Origin: Zhihengliuella sp. ISTPL4
Lineage (GTDB): Bacteria; Actinomycetota; Actinomycetes; Actinomycetales; Microbacteriaceae
Assembly (NCBI RefSeq): GCF_002848265.1
Contig: NZ_CP025422.1
Coordinates: forward strand, 3,192,727 to 3,256,726
Reading direction: 5' to 3'
DNA length: 64,000 bases
Part shown: one piece after another, positions 15,432 to 23,581 of the stretch
How the letters are laid out: the number at the start of each line of letters is the position of its first letter
How positions within the stretch are numbered: the first letter of the stretch is position 1
Program-made: the position numbers and the translations under genes
The notes under the pieces: model-generated
Told to the model about the DNA's origin: nothing
Databases searched by the model: none
The model's input: only the letters and a program-made list of their open reading frames with translations

Positions 15432-15544
15432 ATAGGTACATTACTTCGTCTTCGCTCCCGGCCGCGAGGGTGTTGCAGCGCTGTTCATCCAGGCGAATGG
15501 CGGGTGAACGCGCTCTGAACTCTTCTGAGATAGGTATACATCTC
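15431..15544. promoter_or_regulatory. gntR-phnD divergent region: GntR sites and a PHO-like array
   Basis: Two sites fit the GntR-type GT-N-AC pattern: ATAGGTACAT (15432-15441), at the gntR start, and GAGAT-AGGTATAC-ATCTC (15527-15544). Between them, read on the minus strand, are three 11-bp units GTTCAGA (15520-15514), GTTCACC (15509-15503) and ATTCGCC (15498-15492). This is the architecture of an actinobacterial PHO box, here oriented toward gntR. A plus-strand GTTCATC also occurs at 15483. Dual local (GntR) and phosphate (PhoP) control is the likely meaning. Confidence 0.55.
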
Positions 15545-15601
15545 GGTCGCAGGACTGCGAGAGTCGTCCGTGGATCACCCCTCCCACCCTGAAAGGTCCT
15601 C

Positions 15602-16525
15602 ATGAAGCTCCGCGCTCTCCCCGCCCTCGCCGGCGCTGCGATCCTCGCGCTCGGTCTCGCCGCATGCTCCGGATCGGCCGATGCCACCGACGCCCCCGGT
15701 GACGCCCCGTCCGCCGGCGGGTACGCCGTCGACGAGAACACGCTCGTCTTCGGCGTCGTGCCCGACTCGGTGGACACCGAGACGAACTACCAGCCGCTGA
15801 TGGACTACATCGCCGAGGTCACCGGCAAGACCGTCGAGTACCACGAGTCCACCGACTACGCCGCGCTCATCGAGGCCGCCGTCGCCGGGAAGGTCGACGT
15901 CGCGTCGTTCTCGGGCTTCACCTACGTCACCGCGACCAACAACGGCGCGAAGCTCACCCCGATCTCCTCCATCGTCACCGAGGAGGGTCAGGAGCCCGGC
16001 TACTACTCGCAGGCGATCGTCCCGGCGGACAGCGACATCTCCAGCCTCGAGGACTTCGCGGGCAAGAAGATCTGCTTCGTGGACCCGTCCTCGACATCCG
16101 GCTACCTCTTCCCGTCGTACAACCTCATCGAGGCGGGCGTCGACCCGAAGGCCGACATCACGCCGGTGTTCGCCGGCAAGCACGACGTCAGCGTGCAGAA
16201 GGTCGGCGAGGGCGTCGAGTGCGAGGCCGGTTTCGCCGAGGACTCCGAGGTCGAGAAGTCCGACAAGGTGAAGGTCATCGCCGAGACCATGGTCCCCGGC
16301 GCTCCGCTCGTCTACTCCTCGTCCCTGCCGGACGACGTGGCGCAGCAGCTCGTCGACGCCCTCGGTGAGGTCACCATCGACGACATCATCGCGGCGGGCG
16401 TCGACAGCGCCGACTCGGACGCGTTCCGCAGCGTGTTCTTCGCCACCAAGCCGGTGGACGACGCGTACTACGACCTCATCCGCGACATCTGCGCCGAGAC
16501 CGACGCCGAGCAGTGCCAGGGCTGA
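15602..16525 (+). CDS. phnD: Phosphonate/phosphite ABC transporter substrate-binding lipoprotein
   Basis: 307 aa. A signal peptide ends in the lipobox LAAC with Cys22. A linker and the PhnD-like periplasmic fold follow (LVFGVVPDSVDTETNY, YAALIEAAVAGKVDVASFSG, and the PSSTSGYLFP binding loop). It captures phosphonate or a similar oxyanion at the outer membrane face for PhnC/PhnE. It is the first gene of the seven-kilobase operon and has its own AAAGG ribosome site. Confidence 0.93.
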   Translation: MKLRALPALAGAAILALGLAACSGSADATDAPGDAPSAGGYAVDENTLVFGVVPDSVDTETNYQPLMDYIAEVTGKTVEYHESTDYAALIEAAVAGKVDVASFSGFTYVTATNNGAKLTPISSIVTEEGQEPGYYSQAIVPADSDISSLEDFAGKKICFVDPSSTSGYLFPSYNLIEAGVDPKADITPVFAGKHDVSVQKVGEGVECEAGFAEDSEVEKSDKVKVIAETMVPGAPLVYSSSLPDDVAQQLVDALGEVTIDDIIAAGVDSADSDAFRSVFFATKPVDDAYYDLIRDICAETDAEQCQG

Positions 16526-16553
16526 CGCCCCGCGCCTGACGACAGGAGAAGCC

Positions 16554-17381
16554 ATGACCGCGGCATCCGACACCCTCATCCGCCTCGACGGCGTCACCAA
16601 GACCTTCGGCAGCACCACCGCCCTGAAGGACGTCACGCTCGAGGTGGCGCGCGGAGAGATCGTCGTGCTGCTCGGGCTCTCCGGTTCCGGCAAGTCCACG
16701 CTGCTGCGGCATCTCGACGGCCTGGAGCTGCCCAGCTCCGGGTCCGTCGAGGTGCTCGGCGCCTCCGTGCCCTCCATGAGGGGCCGGACGTTGCGACAGC
16801 TCCGCAGCAGCGTGGGCTTCATCTTCCAGCAGTTCGAGCTCGTGCCTTCGCTGACCGTGCTGGAGAACGTGCTGACCGGGTCGCTCTCCCGGATGCGCGG
16901 GCCGCGGCTCGGACTGTGGAGCTACCCGCGGGCTGCGAAGCTGACGGCGCTCGAGCATCTCGACCGCGTCGGCCTGCTCGACCGCGCCTACCAGCGCAGC
17001 GACACCCTGTCCGGCGGTCAGCAGCAGCGTGTGGCGATCGCCCGGGCGCTCATGCAGAAGCCCGCGATCCTGCTCGCGGACGAACCGGTGGCCTCCCTCG
17101 ACCCGGAGTCGAGTGAGCAGGTGATGGCGCTCATCCGCGAGATCGCCGCCGACGAGGGACTCACCGTCGTGTGCAGCCTGCATCAGGTCGACCTCGCGAT
17201 CAGCTGGGCCGACCGGATCGTCGGCCTCCGGCACGGCGAGGTCGTGCTGGACACTCCGACGGACGGACTCTCCAAGGCGGAGGTGATGGAGATCTACGGA
17301 CGCGTCGCGACCACCACGGCCGAGATCCGCGCCGTGCAGGTGGAGCTCGCTGATGCCGCGACGACGGTGGGGGCATCGTGA
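16554..17381 (+). CDS. phnC: Phosphonate ABC transporter ATPase
   Basis: 275 aa. Walker A GLSGSGKST is atypical only in Ala/Leu flanks. The Q-loop FQQFELVPSLTVLENVL, signature LSGGQQQRVAIARAL, Walker B ILLADEPVASLDP and switch His (SLHQVDLA) are all intact. The PhnC-specific SRMRGPRLGLWSYP insertion follows the Q-loop. It powers the PhnD/PhnE importer. AGGAGAAGCC precedes the ATG. Its stop overlaps the phnE start (GTGA). Confidence 0.94.
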   Translation: MTAASDTLIRLDGVTKTFGSTTALKDVTLEVARGEIVVLLGLSGSGKSTLLRHLDGLELPSSGSVEVLGASVPSMRGRTLRQLRSSVGFIFQQFELVPSLTVLENVLTGSLSRMRGPRLGLWSYPRAAKLTALEHLDRVGLLDRAYQRSDTLSGGQQQRVAIARALMQKPAILLADEPVASLDPESSEQVMALIREIAADEGLTVVCSLHQVDLAISWADRIVGLRHGEVVLDTPTDGLSKAEVMEIYGRVATTTAEIRAVQVELADAATTVGAS

Positions 17382-19186
17382 CGGTGGTGCGGGCGTCGGG
17401 GCGAGGCGCTTCGACAGGCTCAGCGACTCAGGGCGCTTCGACGGGCTCAGCGACCCACGGGGGCGGCTCAGCGACCCACGGGGGCGGCTCAGCGGCCCAG
17501 AGCGTCGAGGAGCGGGCGCCGAAGCGGCCGCTGTCGGCGGAGCGCGTCGCGGCCGGGCTCACCCTCGTCGTCCTCGTCGTGCTCGGCATCCTCGCGGTGC
17601 GGGACGTCGGCATCTCGATCCCGGCGATGGTGCAGAGCTGGGGCAACGCCGAGAACTTCCTCGCCCGTGTTGGCGGACTCTCGTTCCCGGAGCCGGCCGA
17701 CCTCGTCTGGCTCATCGCCCTGACCGTGGGCCTCGTGCTCGTCGGGACGCTGCTCGCCGCCGTCCTCTCCGTGCCCATCGCCTACCTCGCCGCCGCGAAC
17801 ACCACGCCGGGTGCGGGGTGGCGGGCGGCCGCACGCTTCCTCGGGGTCCTCACCCGCGCGCTGCCGGACGTCGTGCTGGCGATGGCTTTCGTGCTGATGT
17901 TCTCCCTCGGTACGCTGCCCGGCATCCTCGCCATCGGCATCCACTCGATCGGCATGATCTCCAAGACGTTCGCCGACGCCATCGAGCAGATCGACGAGGG
18001 GCCGCGGCTCGCGATCCGCGCCGCCGGCGGCTCGAAACTGCAGGAGTTCACCGCGGGCATCCTCCCGCAGGTCCTGCCGAGCTGGGTGGCCACCGTGCTG
18101 CACCGCAACGACATCAACCTGCGGGGCAGCGTGGTGCTCGGCTACGTGGGCGTCGCCGGCCTCGGGCTCGAGATGTCCTACGCGTTCAAGGCGCTGAACT
18201 ACGGCAAGGGACTCGGGATCGCGCTCGTGATCTTCGTCCTCTGCATCGCGATGGAGATCGTGTCCAGCATGGTGCGCGGCGCGATGCTCGGCGAACAGAA
18301 GCACACGCGATCGTGGATGGACCGCATCGTGCATCCGCGCCTGCGTCGGCGCCCGCTCGCTCCGACCGCCGCTCGTCCCGTGTGGGCGGCCAGCCCGCAG
18401 ACCGCGGTGCGCCGCCCCTGGACCGCGCAGCGGGTGCGTCATACCGCCGCCGGGGTCGCCGCCGTGCTCATCGTGATCGGCAGCGTCGTCGTGAGCCAGA
18501 TCACCTGGTCCGACCTGTTCACCTTCTGGGCGAAGCTCCCCGAGGTCGCCGCGCGGTTCTGGCCGCCGTCCTTCGGCAACTACGACACGATCGCGATGCT
18601 CGAGGCCATGCGGGAGACCGTCGCCATCGCGCTCGCTGCCACCGTGCTCACGCTCTTGCCCTCGCTGCTGCTCGGCTCGTTCGCGGCCCGCAACGTCGCC
18701 CCGCACGCCGCAGGGCGCGGCACGGCCCGCCTGCTCCTCGTGGGCATCCGCGGCATCCCCGAGCTCATCCTCGCCATCGTCCTCGTCGTCATCACGGGCC
18801 TCGGCGCGCAGGCCGGGGTGATCGCGCTCGCCATCGGCGGGATCGGTCTGCTCGGCAAGCTCATCGCCGACTCCTTCGAGGAGGTCGACCGCGGGCCGGA
18901 GCGCGCCCTCCGGGCGGTGGGTGCCACGCGCCTGCAGACGTATACGTCGGCCACGCTGACCCAGGGCACTCGCGCCCTCATCGGACACAGCTTCTACATG
19001 CTCGACACGAACATCCGCGCCGCCACGATCCTGGGCATCGTCGGGGGCGGTGGCGTCGGCTACTACCTGCTGAACGCCAGCCAGGGCTCGCGCTACGAGA
19101 CCGTGACCGCGATCGTCCTGATGATCCTCGTGACGGTGCTCGCCGTCGAGGGACTCGCGATGTGGATGAGGAAGGTGTTCCGATGA
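17378..19186 (+). CDS. phnE: Fused double phosphonate permease (PhnE1-PhnE2)
   Basis: 602 aa made of two PhnE-type BPD_transp_1 permease domains in one chain, about residues 95-300 and 395-600. Each has an EAA-like loop (first LQEFTAGILPQVLPSW, second LQTYTSATLTQGTRAL) followed by the terminal DINLRGS or DTNIRAA motif. The fusion gives the full membrane part of the importer from one gene. Residues about 10-41 (ASTGSAT repeats and Gly-rich units) are encoded by tandem copies of repeat A and have no counterpart in ordinary PhnE. Confidence 0.9.
   Translation: MTVVRASGRGASTGSATQGASTGSATHGGGSATHGGGSAAQSVEERAPKRPLSAERVAAGLTLVVLVVLGILAVRDVGISIPAMVQSWGNAENFLARVGGLSFPEPADLVWLIALTVGLVLVGTLLAAVLSVPIAYLAAANTTPGAGWRAAARFLGVLTRALPDVVLAMAFVLMFSLGTLPGILAIGIHSIGMISKTFADAIEQIDEGPRLAIRAAGGSKLQEFTAGILPQVLPSWVATVLHRNDINLRGSVVLGYVGVAGLGLEMSYAFKALNYGKGLGIALVIFVLCIAMEIVSSMVRGAMLGEQKHTRSWMDRIVHPRLRRRPLAPTAARPVWAASPQTAVRRPWTAQRVRHTAAGVAAVLIVIGSVVVSQITWSDLFTFWAKLPEVAARFWPPSFGNYDTIAMLEAMRETVAIALAATVLTLLPSLLLGSFAARNVAPHAAGRGTARLLLVGIRGIPELILAIVLVVITGLGAQAGVIALAIGGIGLLGKLIADSFEEVDRGPERALRAVGATRLQTYTSATLTQGTRALIGHSFYMLDTNIRAATILGIVGGGGVGYYLLNASQGSRYETVTAIVLMILVTVLAVEGLAMWMRKVFR
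17405..17499 (+). repeat. Repeat A copy 3: four tandem units in the phnE N-terminus
   Basis: Units begin near 17405, 17431, 17461 and 17482. The first two carry GCTTCGACAGGCTCAGCGAC-type cores (second GCTTCGACGGGCTCAGCGAC). The last two are shortened to GGGCGGCTCAGCG, 21 bases apart. They are all in the same orientation as the gene and add about 32 residues. Confidence 0.85.
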
Positions 19187-20322
19187 ACGCGACGGATCGG
19201 GCGGCGGACGTCGTCGTGGTGGGGGCCGGCATCGTCGGACTCGGTGCCGCCTACGCAGCCGTGCGCCGCGGCCTCCGGGTCGTCGTCGTGGAGCGCAGCG
19301 CGGCTCCGACCGGTGCCACGATCCGGAACTTCGGCCACCTCTGCATCGGGGCGCAGGGCGGCGACGCGCGCCGCTACGCGGACGCCTCTCGCGAGCTCTG
19401 GCTGCAGCTCGCCAGGGACGCCGGGTTCTGGCTCCGCGAATCGGGCACGCTCGTCGCGGCCCGGCACGCGGACGAACTCGCCGTGCTCGCTGCAGCGGCG
19501 CGGGACGGCGGCATCCGGATGTTGGACGCCGATGAGCTCCGGCGCCGCGCCCCGCTGCGTCGGGAGGGGCTCGCCGGCGGTGCCCTCATCGAAGCCGACC
19601 TGCAGACCGATCCGCGGACGGCGGCGATCGCGATCGTCCGGTATCTCGCGATGCGGGGTGTGGAGTTCCGCTTCCGTACAGCCGTGACCTCCCTCGGCGT
19701 GGGCCGGGTGGAGACCACGCGCGGCCGCATCGATGCCGGAGCGATCGTCGTGGCGGTCAACCACGACATCGACCAGCTCCTGCCCGAGGTCGCGGAGCGT
19801 CACGGCGTGGTGCGCTGTGCGCTCGACATGATGCGGGCGGCCGTGTCGTTCCCGCGACTACTCACCGCTCCGTTGCTGACCGGCTGGTCCCTCATCCGGT
19901 ACGGGCGGTTCGCGGACGGACCCGAGGCCCGCACCCTCCGCGAGCGCCTGCACGCCGAGCGGCCCGATCTCGCCGCGCTCGACCTCAATCAGATGTACAC
20001 GCAGCTTCCGGACGGCACGCTCATCCTCGGCGACTCCCACGCCACCGACGCCGCCCCCTCGCCGTTCCAGCCCGAGGCCGCCTTCGCCGCCTTCCTGGAC
20101 GAGGCCGAGGCCCTGTTCGAGAGCGCAGCTCCTCGGGTGATCGAGCGGTGGCAGGGCGTGTACGCGAAGGCGCCCGGCGAGTTCCTCGTCGACCGCGGCG
20201 ACGAGGGAGCCCTCGTGCTCGCCGCCACCACCGGCATCGGCATGACCTGCGGCCTCGGGCTCGCCGACCTGAATCTCACCGCCGCCCTCGGCGGCACCCC
20301 TGCTCTGGAAGGAACCCCATGA
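19183..20322 (+). CDS. FAD-dependent oxidoreductase of the phosphonate-associated DAO branch (TIGR03364-like)
   Basis: 379 aa. The dinucleotide fold VVVVGAGIVGLGAAYA is at residues 10-25, VVVVERSAAPTGATIRN follows, and the C-terminal TGIGMTCGLGLADLN closes the FAD site. This clade of glycine-oxidase-like enzymes is known for co-occurrence with PhnX-like hydrolases and phosphonate transporters. It is thought to oxidatively deaminate aminophosphonates such as N-methylated or hydroxylated 2-aminoethylphosphonate. Coupling by ATGA on both sides (phnE stop, HAD start) supports a catabolic role on the imported compound. The exact substrate is not decided by sequence. Confidence 0.85.
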   Translation: MNATDRAADVVVVGAGIVGLGAAYAAVRRGLRVVVVERSAAPTGATIRNFGHLCIGAQGGDARRYADASRELWLQLARDAGFWLRESGTLVAARHADELAVLAAAARDGGIRMLDADELRRRAPLRREGLAGGALIEADLQTDPRTAAIAIVRYLAMRGVEFRFRTAVTSLGVGRVETTRGRIDAGAIVVAVNHDIDQLLPEVAERHGVVRCALDMMRAAVSFPRLLTAPLLTGWSLIRYGRFADGPEARTLRERLHAERPDLAALDLNQMYTQLPDGTLILGDSHATDAAPSPFQPEAAFAAFLDEAEALFESAAPRVIERWQGVYAKAPGEFLVDRGDEGALVLAATTGIGMTCGLGLADLNLTAALGGTPALEGTP

Positions 20323-21026
20323 CCACTCCGATCGAACTCGTCGTCCTCGACATGGCCGGCACCACCGTCGTGGATGACGGCGTGGTCGAGCAGGCGTTCC
20401 AGCGCGCTGCCGAGCGCACCGGCGTCGCCGCGAGGCTGCCCTGGAGCGACGCCCTCGGCTACGTCCGGGAGACGATGGGGCAGTCCAAGTTCGACGTGTT
20501 CCTGCACCTCGCCGGCGGCGACGCGACCGCGGCGCACGAGGCCACAGCGGCGTTCGAGGCCGCGTACGCGGAGATCGTCGCCGCGGAGGGCGTCACCGAG
20601 ATCCCCGGGGCAGCGGACGCGATCCAGGGCTTGAAGGACGCGGGCCTCGCCGTGGTGCTGACGACCGGATTCGCTCCCGTCACCCGGCAGGCGATCCTCG
20701 ACGGTCTCGGCTGGAGAGGGCTGATCGACCTCGCGCTCTCCCCGGTGGACGCCGGCCGCGGGCGCCCGGCACCCGACCTCGTCCTCACCGCGCTGCTGCG
20801 CACGCAGACGTCGGCCGTGCAGGCCGTGGCCGTCGTCGGCGACACCGTGAGCGACGTCGAGTCCGGTCGGCGCGCCGGGGCGGGCTTCGTCGCAGGGGTG
20901 CTCACCGGCGCCCATGACCGTGCCGCGCTGAGCGGAGCGGGTGCCCACGCCGTGCTCTCGGACATCACCGCGCTGCGCGCGGCTCTCGCCCAGCGCGAAC
21001 TCCTCTCCGCCGTCAGCACCCGCTGA
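20319..21026 (+). CDS. Phosphonatase-like HAD hydrolase (PhnX homologue, TIGR03351-like)
   Basis: 235 aa. It has the phosphonatase version of HAD motif I (DMAGTT, nucleophile Asp11), an Arg in place of the motif III Lys (GRGRPAPD) and motif IV VGDTVSD. Cap-domain Lys57 (MGQSK) aligns with the Schiff-base lysine of phosphonoacetaldehyde hydrolase. The chemistry for cleaving C-P in a 2-oxoethylphosphonate is therefore retained. No phnW transaminase lies nearby; the FAD enzyme upstream should supply the aldehyde. Products would be phosphate and an aldehyde. Confidence 0.87.
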   Translation: MTTPIELVVLDMAGTTVVDDGVVEQAFQRAAERTGVAARLPWSDALGYVRETMGQSKFDVFLHLAGGDATAAHEATAAFEAAYAEIVAAEGVTEIPGAADAIQGLKDAGLAVVLTTGFAPVTRQAILDGLGWRGLIDLALSPVDAGRGRPAPDLVLTALLRTQTSAVQAVAVVGDTVSDVESGRRAGAGFVAGVLTGAHDRAALSGAGAHAVLSDITALRAALAQRELLSAVSTR

Positions 21027-21036
21027 AGGCCCGGTC

Positions 21037-22125
21037 ATGGGAACGCTGCTGATCCGCCCGCCCGGGCACCGGAGGGACGTCGCGCTGCGCCCGGCAGCCA
21101 GCGCGATGGTCTGGATCGGTGGAGGCCACCCGCATGAGACGATCGCCGTCCCCGGGGTCGCGCTCGCCGATCGGGATGTGCTCGTCGCCGTCGAGATGTC
21201 GACGATCTGCGGGTCGGATGTGCACACCGTCCAGGGACGCCGCGCCGCGCCCGCGCCCCTCGTCCTCGGGCACGAGAGCGTCGGCCGGGTCATCGCCCTG
21301 GGTGACGACGGCGCGGACGCCGTCGACGGCACCCCCGTGCGCATCGGCGATCGCGTGGTGTGGTCGGTCACGATCTCCTGCGGCACCTGCGACCGGTGTC
21401 GGCGCGGACTCACCCAGAAGTGCCGGGACCTCGGCAAGTACGGTCACGATCGTGTCGGCGCGCACGGCGACCTGACCGGAGCCTTCGCCAGCCACGTGCA
21501 GCTGCGGGCGGGCACGGCCATCGTGCGGGTGCCGGAGGCGCTCCCCGCCGCCGTCCTGGCGCCGGCAGCGTGCGCGACGGCGACCGCGTGGGCCGCCGTC
21601 GCGCGGGCCGCCCGCGACATCGACCTCGACGGCGCTGCGGTGCGCATCCACGGCGCCGGATTGGTGGGAATCAGTGCCGCCGCGATCGCAACCGAGCACG
21701 GGGCCGTCGTCGAGGTGCGTGATCCGGACGGCGATCGCCGTGCCTTCGCCTCCCGTTTCGGGGCCGCCGCGCTCGATCGCGATCCCGACGTGGTGATCGA
21801 AGCCTCCGGGCACGCGGTGGAGGAAGCGCTCGCCGGGGTCGCCGTCGGCGGCACGATGGTTCTCGTGGGCAGCGTCTTCCCCTCGCCGTCGGTGCCGTTG
21901 GACGCGGAAGACCTCGTCCGCCGTCTCGTCACGGTCGCCGGGATCCACAACTACGGTGCGGGCGACCTCGCGGCGGCGGTCGCGTTCCTCGCGGGACGGG
22001 GCCGGGCCTATCCGTTCGGCGAGGCCGTCGGTTCGGTGCGGTCGCTCGCGGACATCGATGCCGCCCTCGCCGAGGCCGCCGCCCCGGGAGCGCCGCTGCG
22101 CGTCGGCCTCGTGCCGGGACGCTGA
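21037..22125 (+). CDS. Zinc-dependent MDR alcohol dehydrogenase of the phosphonate operon
   Basis: 362 aa. Catalytic-zinc ligands are Cys58 (TICGSD) and His79/Glu80 (GHESVG). Structural-zinc Cys115, 118, 121 and 129 (SCGTCDRC to KC) are complete. The Rossmann segment VRIHGAGLVGISAAAIA is present. The same trio (FAD oxidase, PhnX-like HAD, Zn-ADH) recurs in other actinomycetes. The dehydrogenase probably handles the aldehyde left after C-P cleavage or an alcohol precursor. Last gene of the operon, ten bases after the HAD stop. Confidence 0.85.
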   Translation: MGTLLIRPPGHRRDVALRPAASAMVWIGGGHPHETIAVPGVALADRDVLVAVEMSTICGSDVHTVQGRRAAPAPLVLGHESVGRVIALGDDGADAVDGTPVRIGDRVVWSVTISCGTCDRCRRGLTQKCRDLGKYGHDRVGAHGDLTGAFASHVQLRAGTAIVRVPEALPAAVLAPAACATATAWAAVARAARDIDLDGAAVRIHGAGLVGISAAAIATEHGAVVEVRDPDGDRRAFASRFGAAALDRDPDVVIEASGHAVEEALAGVAVGGTMVLVGSVFPSPSVPLDAEDLVRRLVTVAGIHNYGAGDLAAAVAFLAGRGRAYPFGEAVGSVRSLADIDAALAEAAAPGAPLRVGLVPGR

Positions 22126-22129
22126 GCGT

Positions 22130-22639
22130 TCAGTCGGAGCCGGTGCGCCGAGGGCCGGCGGGGTGCAGTCCCTCGGCGTGGAAGGCGAGCAGTCGTACCG
22201 CGGCATCCACGCTCGCGGACAGGATCTCGTCCGGGTCGCCCGTCAGCGCCAGGCGGCGGTGCCCCGCCTCGTCGGCGGTCGCCCAGCCGAGGTACACCGT
22301 GCCCGCGGGGTGACCGCCCTCCGGACCCGGGCCGCCCACGCCAGTGGTCGAGACGCAGATGTCCGCGTCGAAGAGTTCCCGTGCCCCCGTGGCGAGTTGC
22401 TCGGCGCAGGCGGCTGAGGTGGGGTCGGTTCCCGGCGTCAGGCCGAGCACGCGCTCCTTCACCTCGGTGAAGTACGCCACGATCCCCCCGGCGAACCATC
22501 CGGATGCCCCCTCGCCCGCGCCGATCGTGTTGGCGAGTCGTCCGGACGTGAGCGACTCCGCCACACTCACACGCAGGCCTCTGCTCCGGGCGAGCTCACC
22601 GAGGCGTTCGAGGTCGGGGGTCTCGTTCGGCGCGGTCAT
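22130..22639 (-). CDS. pncC: CinA C-terminal-domain protein (NMN deamidase type)
   Basis: 169 aa. It comprises only the CinA C-terminal domain, with VSVAESLTSGRLAN near the start, the GGIVAYFTEVKERVLGL block and the VGGPGPEGGHPAGTVYLG loop. Stand-alone forms deamidate nicotinamide mononucleotide to recycle NAD by-products. It converges on the alcohol dehydrogenase, with four bases between the stops. Confidence 0.9.
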   Translation of the reverse strand: MTAPNETPDLERLGELARSRGLRVSVAESLTSGRLANTIGAGEGASGWFAGGIVAYFTEVKERVLGLTPGTDPTSAACAEQLATGARELFDADICVSTTGVGGPGPEGGHPAGTVYLGWATADEAGHRRLALTGDPDEILSASVDAAVRLLAFHAEGLHPAGPRRTGSD

Positions 22640-22787
22640 CGGGCGCTCCTCTCATCGGGTCCGTCCCACGCTACGACCCGCGAGGAGGCCGATGCAGGGG
22701 ATTGACAAGAGCATCCGCGTCAAGCCCCTTGGACACCGCGGGCGGCGCCGCCACTGTCGGGGAGTCGGATCACGAAGGAGGGCAGAG
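22640..22787. promoter_or_regulatory. Leader of the DUF6766 unit with GTCAAGCCCCT motif
   Basis: The 148-bp divergent gap has a hairpin with GGGG-A-TTGAC arms at 22697-22706 and GTCAA-G-CCCC arms at 22719-22728. The motif GTCAAGCCCCT (22719-22729) lies 69 bases before the next start codon. The same motif occurs 69 bases before the FHA-like gene (24159-24149, minus), and GTCAACCCCCT occurs 84 bases before the SDR (24665-24675). Confidence 0.45.
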
Positions 22788-22901
22788 ATGTCGGAGGGTG
22801 CACGGGACACCGCGGGAATGCGGACCGTCTTCTGGATCTGGGCGGGGATCATCGCCGTGGGGCTGGCCGTGATGATCGGACTGCCGCTGGGAGGTCGATG
22901 A
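22788..22901 (+). CDS. 37-aa single-helix membrane protein
   Basis: MSEGARDTAGMR is followed by one hydrophobic helix (VFWIWAGIIAVGLAVMIGLPL) and a short GGR end. GAAGGAGGGC precedes the ATG at good spacing. Its stop overlaps the DUF6766 start by ATGA, so the two are co-translated. It probably inserts beside the larger membrane protein. I know no family name. Confidence 0.7.
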   Translation: MSEGARDTAGMRTVFWIWAGIIAVGLAVMIGLPLGGR

Positions 22902-23581
22902 CCGTGGCCGCGCGCATCAAGGATCACGCCCTCAGCCTCTTCTTCCTCGCGCTGTTCCTGCTGGCGCTGGTCGGTCAGTCCATCGCCGGCTTCCTGCGCA
23001 ACAACGACGAGCTCCTCGATCACGGGCAGCCGACCGTCGGCTTCCTCGACTTCGTCTGGTCGTCGGACTTCGCGGTCGACGTCGCCGAGAACTGGCAGTC
23101 GGAGTTCCTGCAGTTCTTCCTGTTCATCGCGGCCACGATCTGGTTCGTGCAGAAGGGCTCGCCGGAATCCAAGAAGCCCGGCGATGAGGGGCCGGGCAGC
23201 GATGCGGATCAGCTGGTGGGTCGCCACGCCCGCCCGGATTCTCCGCGGTGGGCCCGGGCGGGCGGGTGGCGTGCGGCGGTGTTCGGGAACTCGCTGCTGA
23301 TCGTGATGGGCGCGGTGTTCGTGCTGTCCTGGCTCGCGCAGTCTCTCGCCGGAACCGTCGTGATGAACGAGGAGAACGCGATGCACGGCGTCGCCGCGAT
23401 CACCTGGTTCGACTACGTGACCAGTTCGGACTTCTGGGACCGCACCCTGCAGAACTGGCAGTCCGAGTTCCTCGCGGTCGGCACGATGGTCGCGTTCGCG
23501 ATCTACCTGCGGCAGCGGGGCTCAGCGGAGTCGAAGCCCGTGGGCACCCCGCACCATCAGTCGGCCTTGGAGTCCGACTGA
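22898..23581 (+). CDS. DUF6766 family membrane protein with internal duplication
   Basis: 227 aa with two halves of the same plan. Each half has helix, loop, a TF(D/L)(F/Y)V(W/T)SSDF-like segment (FVWSSDF, YVTSSDF), NWQSEFL and a final helix. The repeated ENWQSEFLQFF and QNWQSEFLAVG show an ancient duplication. The function is unknown. It is co-translated with the 37-aa membrane protein, in a neighbourhood that looks stress-related. The last 25 bases overlap the convergent FHA-like gene. Confidence 0.85.
   Translation: MTVAARIKDHALSLFFLALFLLALVGQSIAGFLRNNDELLDHGQPTVGFLDFVWSSDFAVDVAENWQSEFLQFFLFIAATIWFVQKGSPESKKPGDEGPGSDADQLVGRHARPDSPRWARAGGWRAAVFGNSLLIVMGAVFVLSWLAQSLAGTVVMNEENAMHGVAAITWFDYVTSSDFWDRTLQNWQSEFLAVGTMVAFAIYLRQRGSAESKPVGTPHHQSALESD

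Noticed and set aside
17405..17499. Tandem units as a CRISPR array
   Set aside because: Units are contiguous without unique spacers, lie in a reading frame, and no cas gene is present.
17353..19182. Long in-frame upstream extension of the FAD oxidoreductase
   Set aside because: It overlaps the whole phnE gene; the ATG at 19183 overlaps the phnE stop and begins right before the FAD-binding motif.
22749..22787. GCCACTG and GGGAGTCGG resembling part of a cobalamin riboswitch
   Set aside because: No B12 box and none of the other conserved blocks; the downstream genes are not cobalamin-related.
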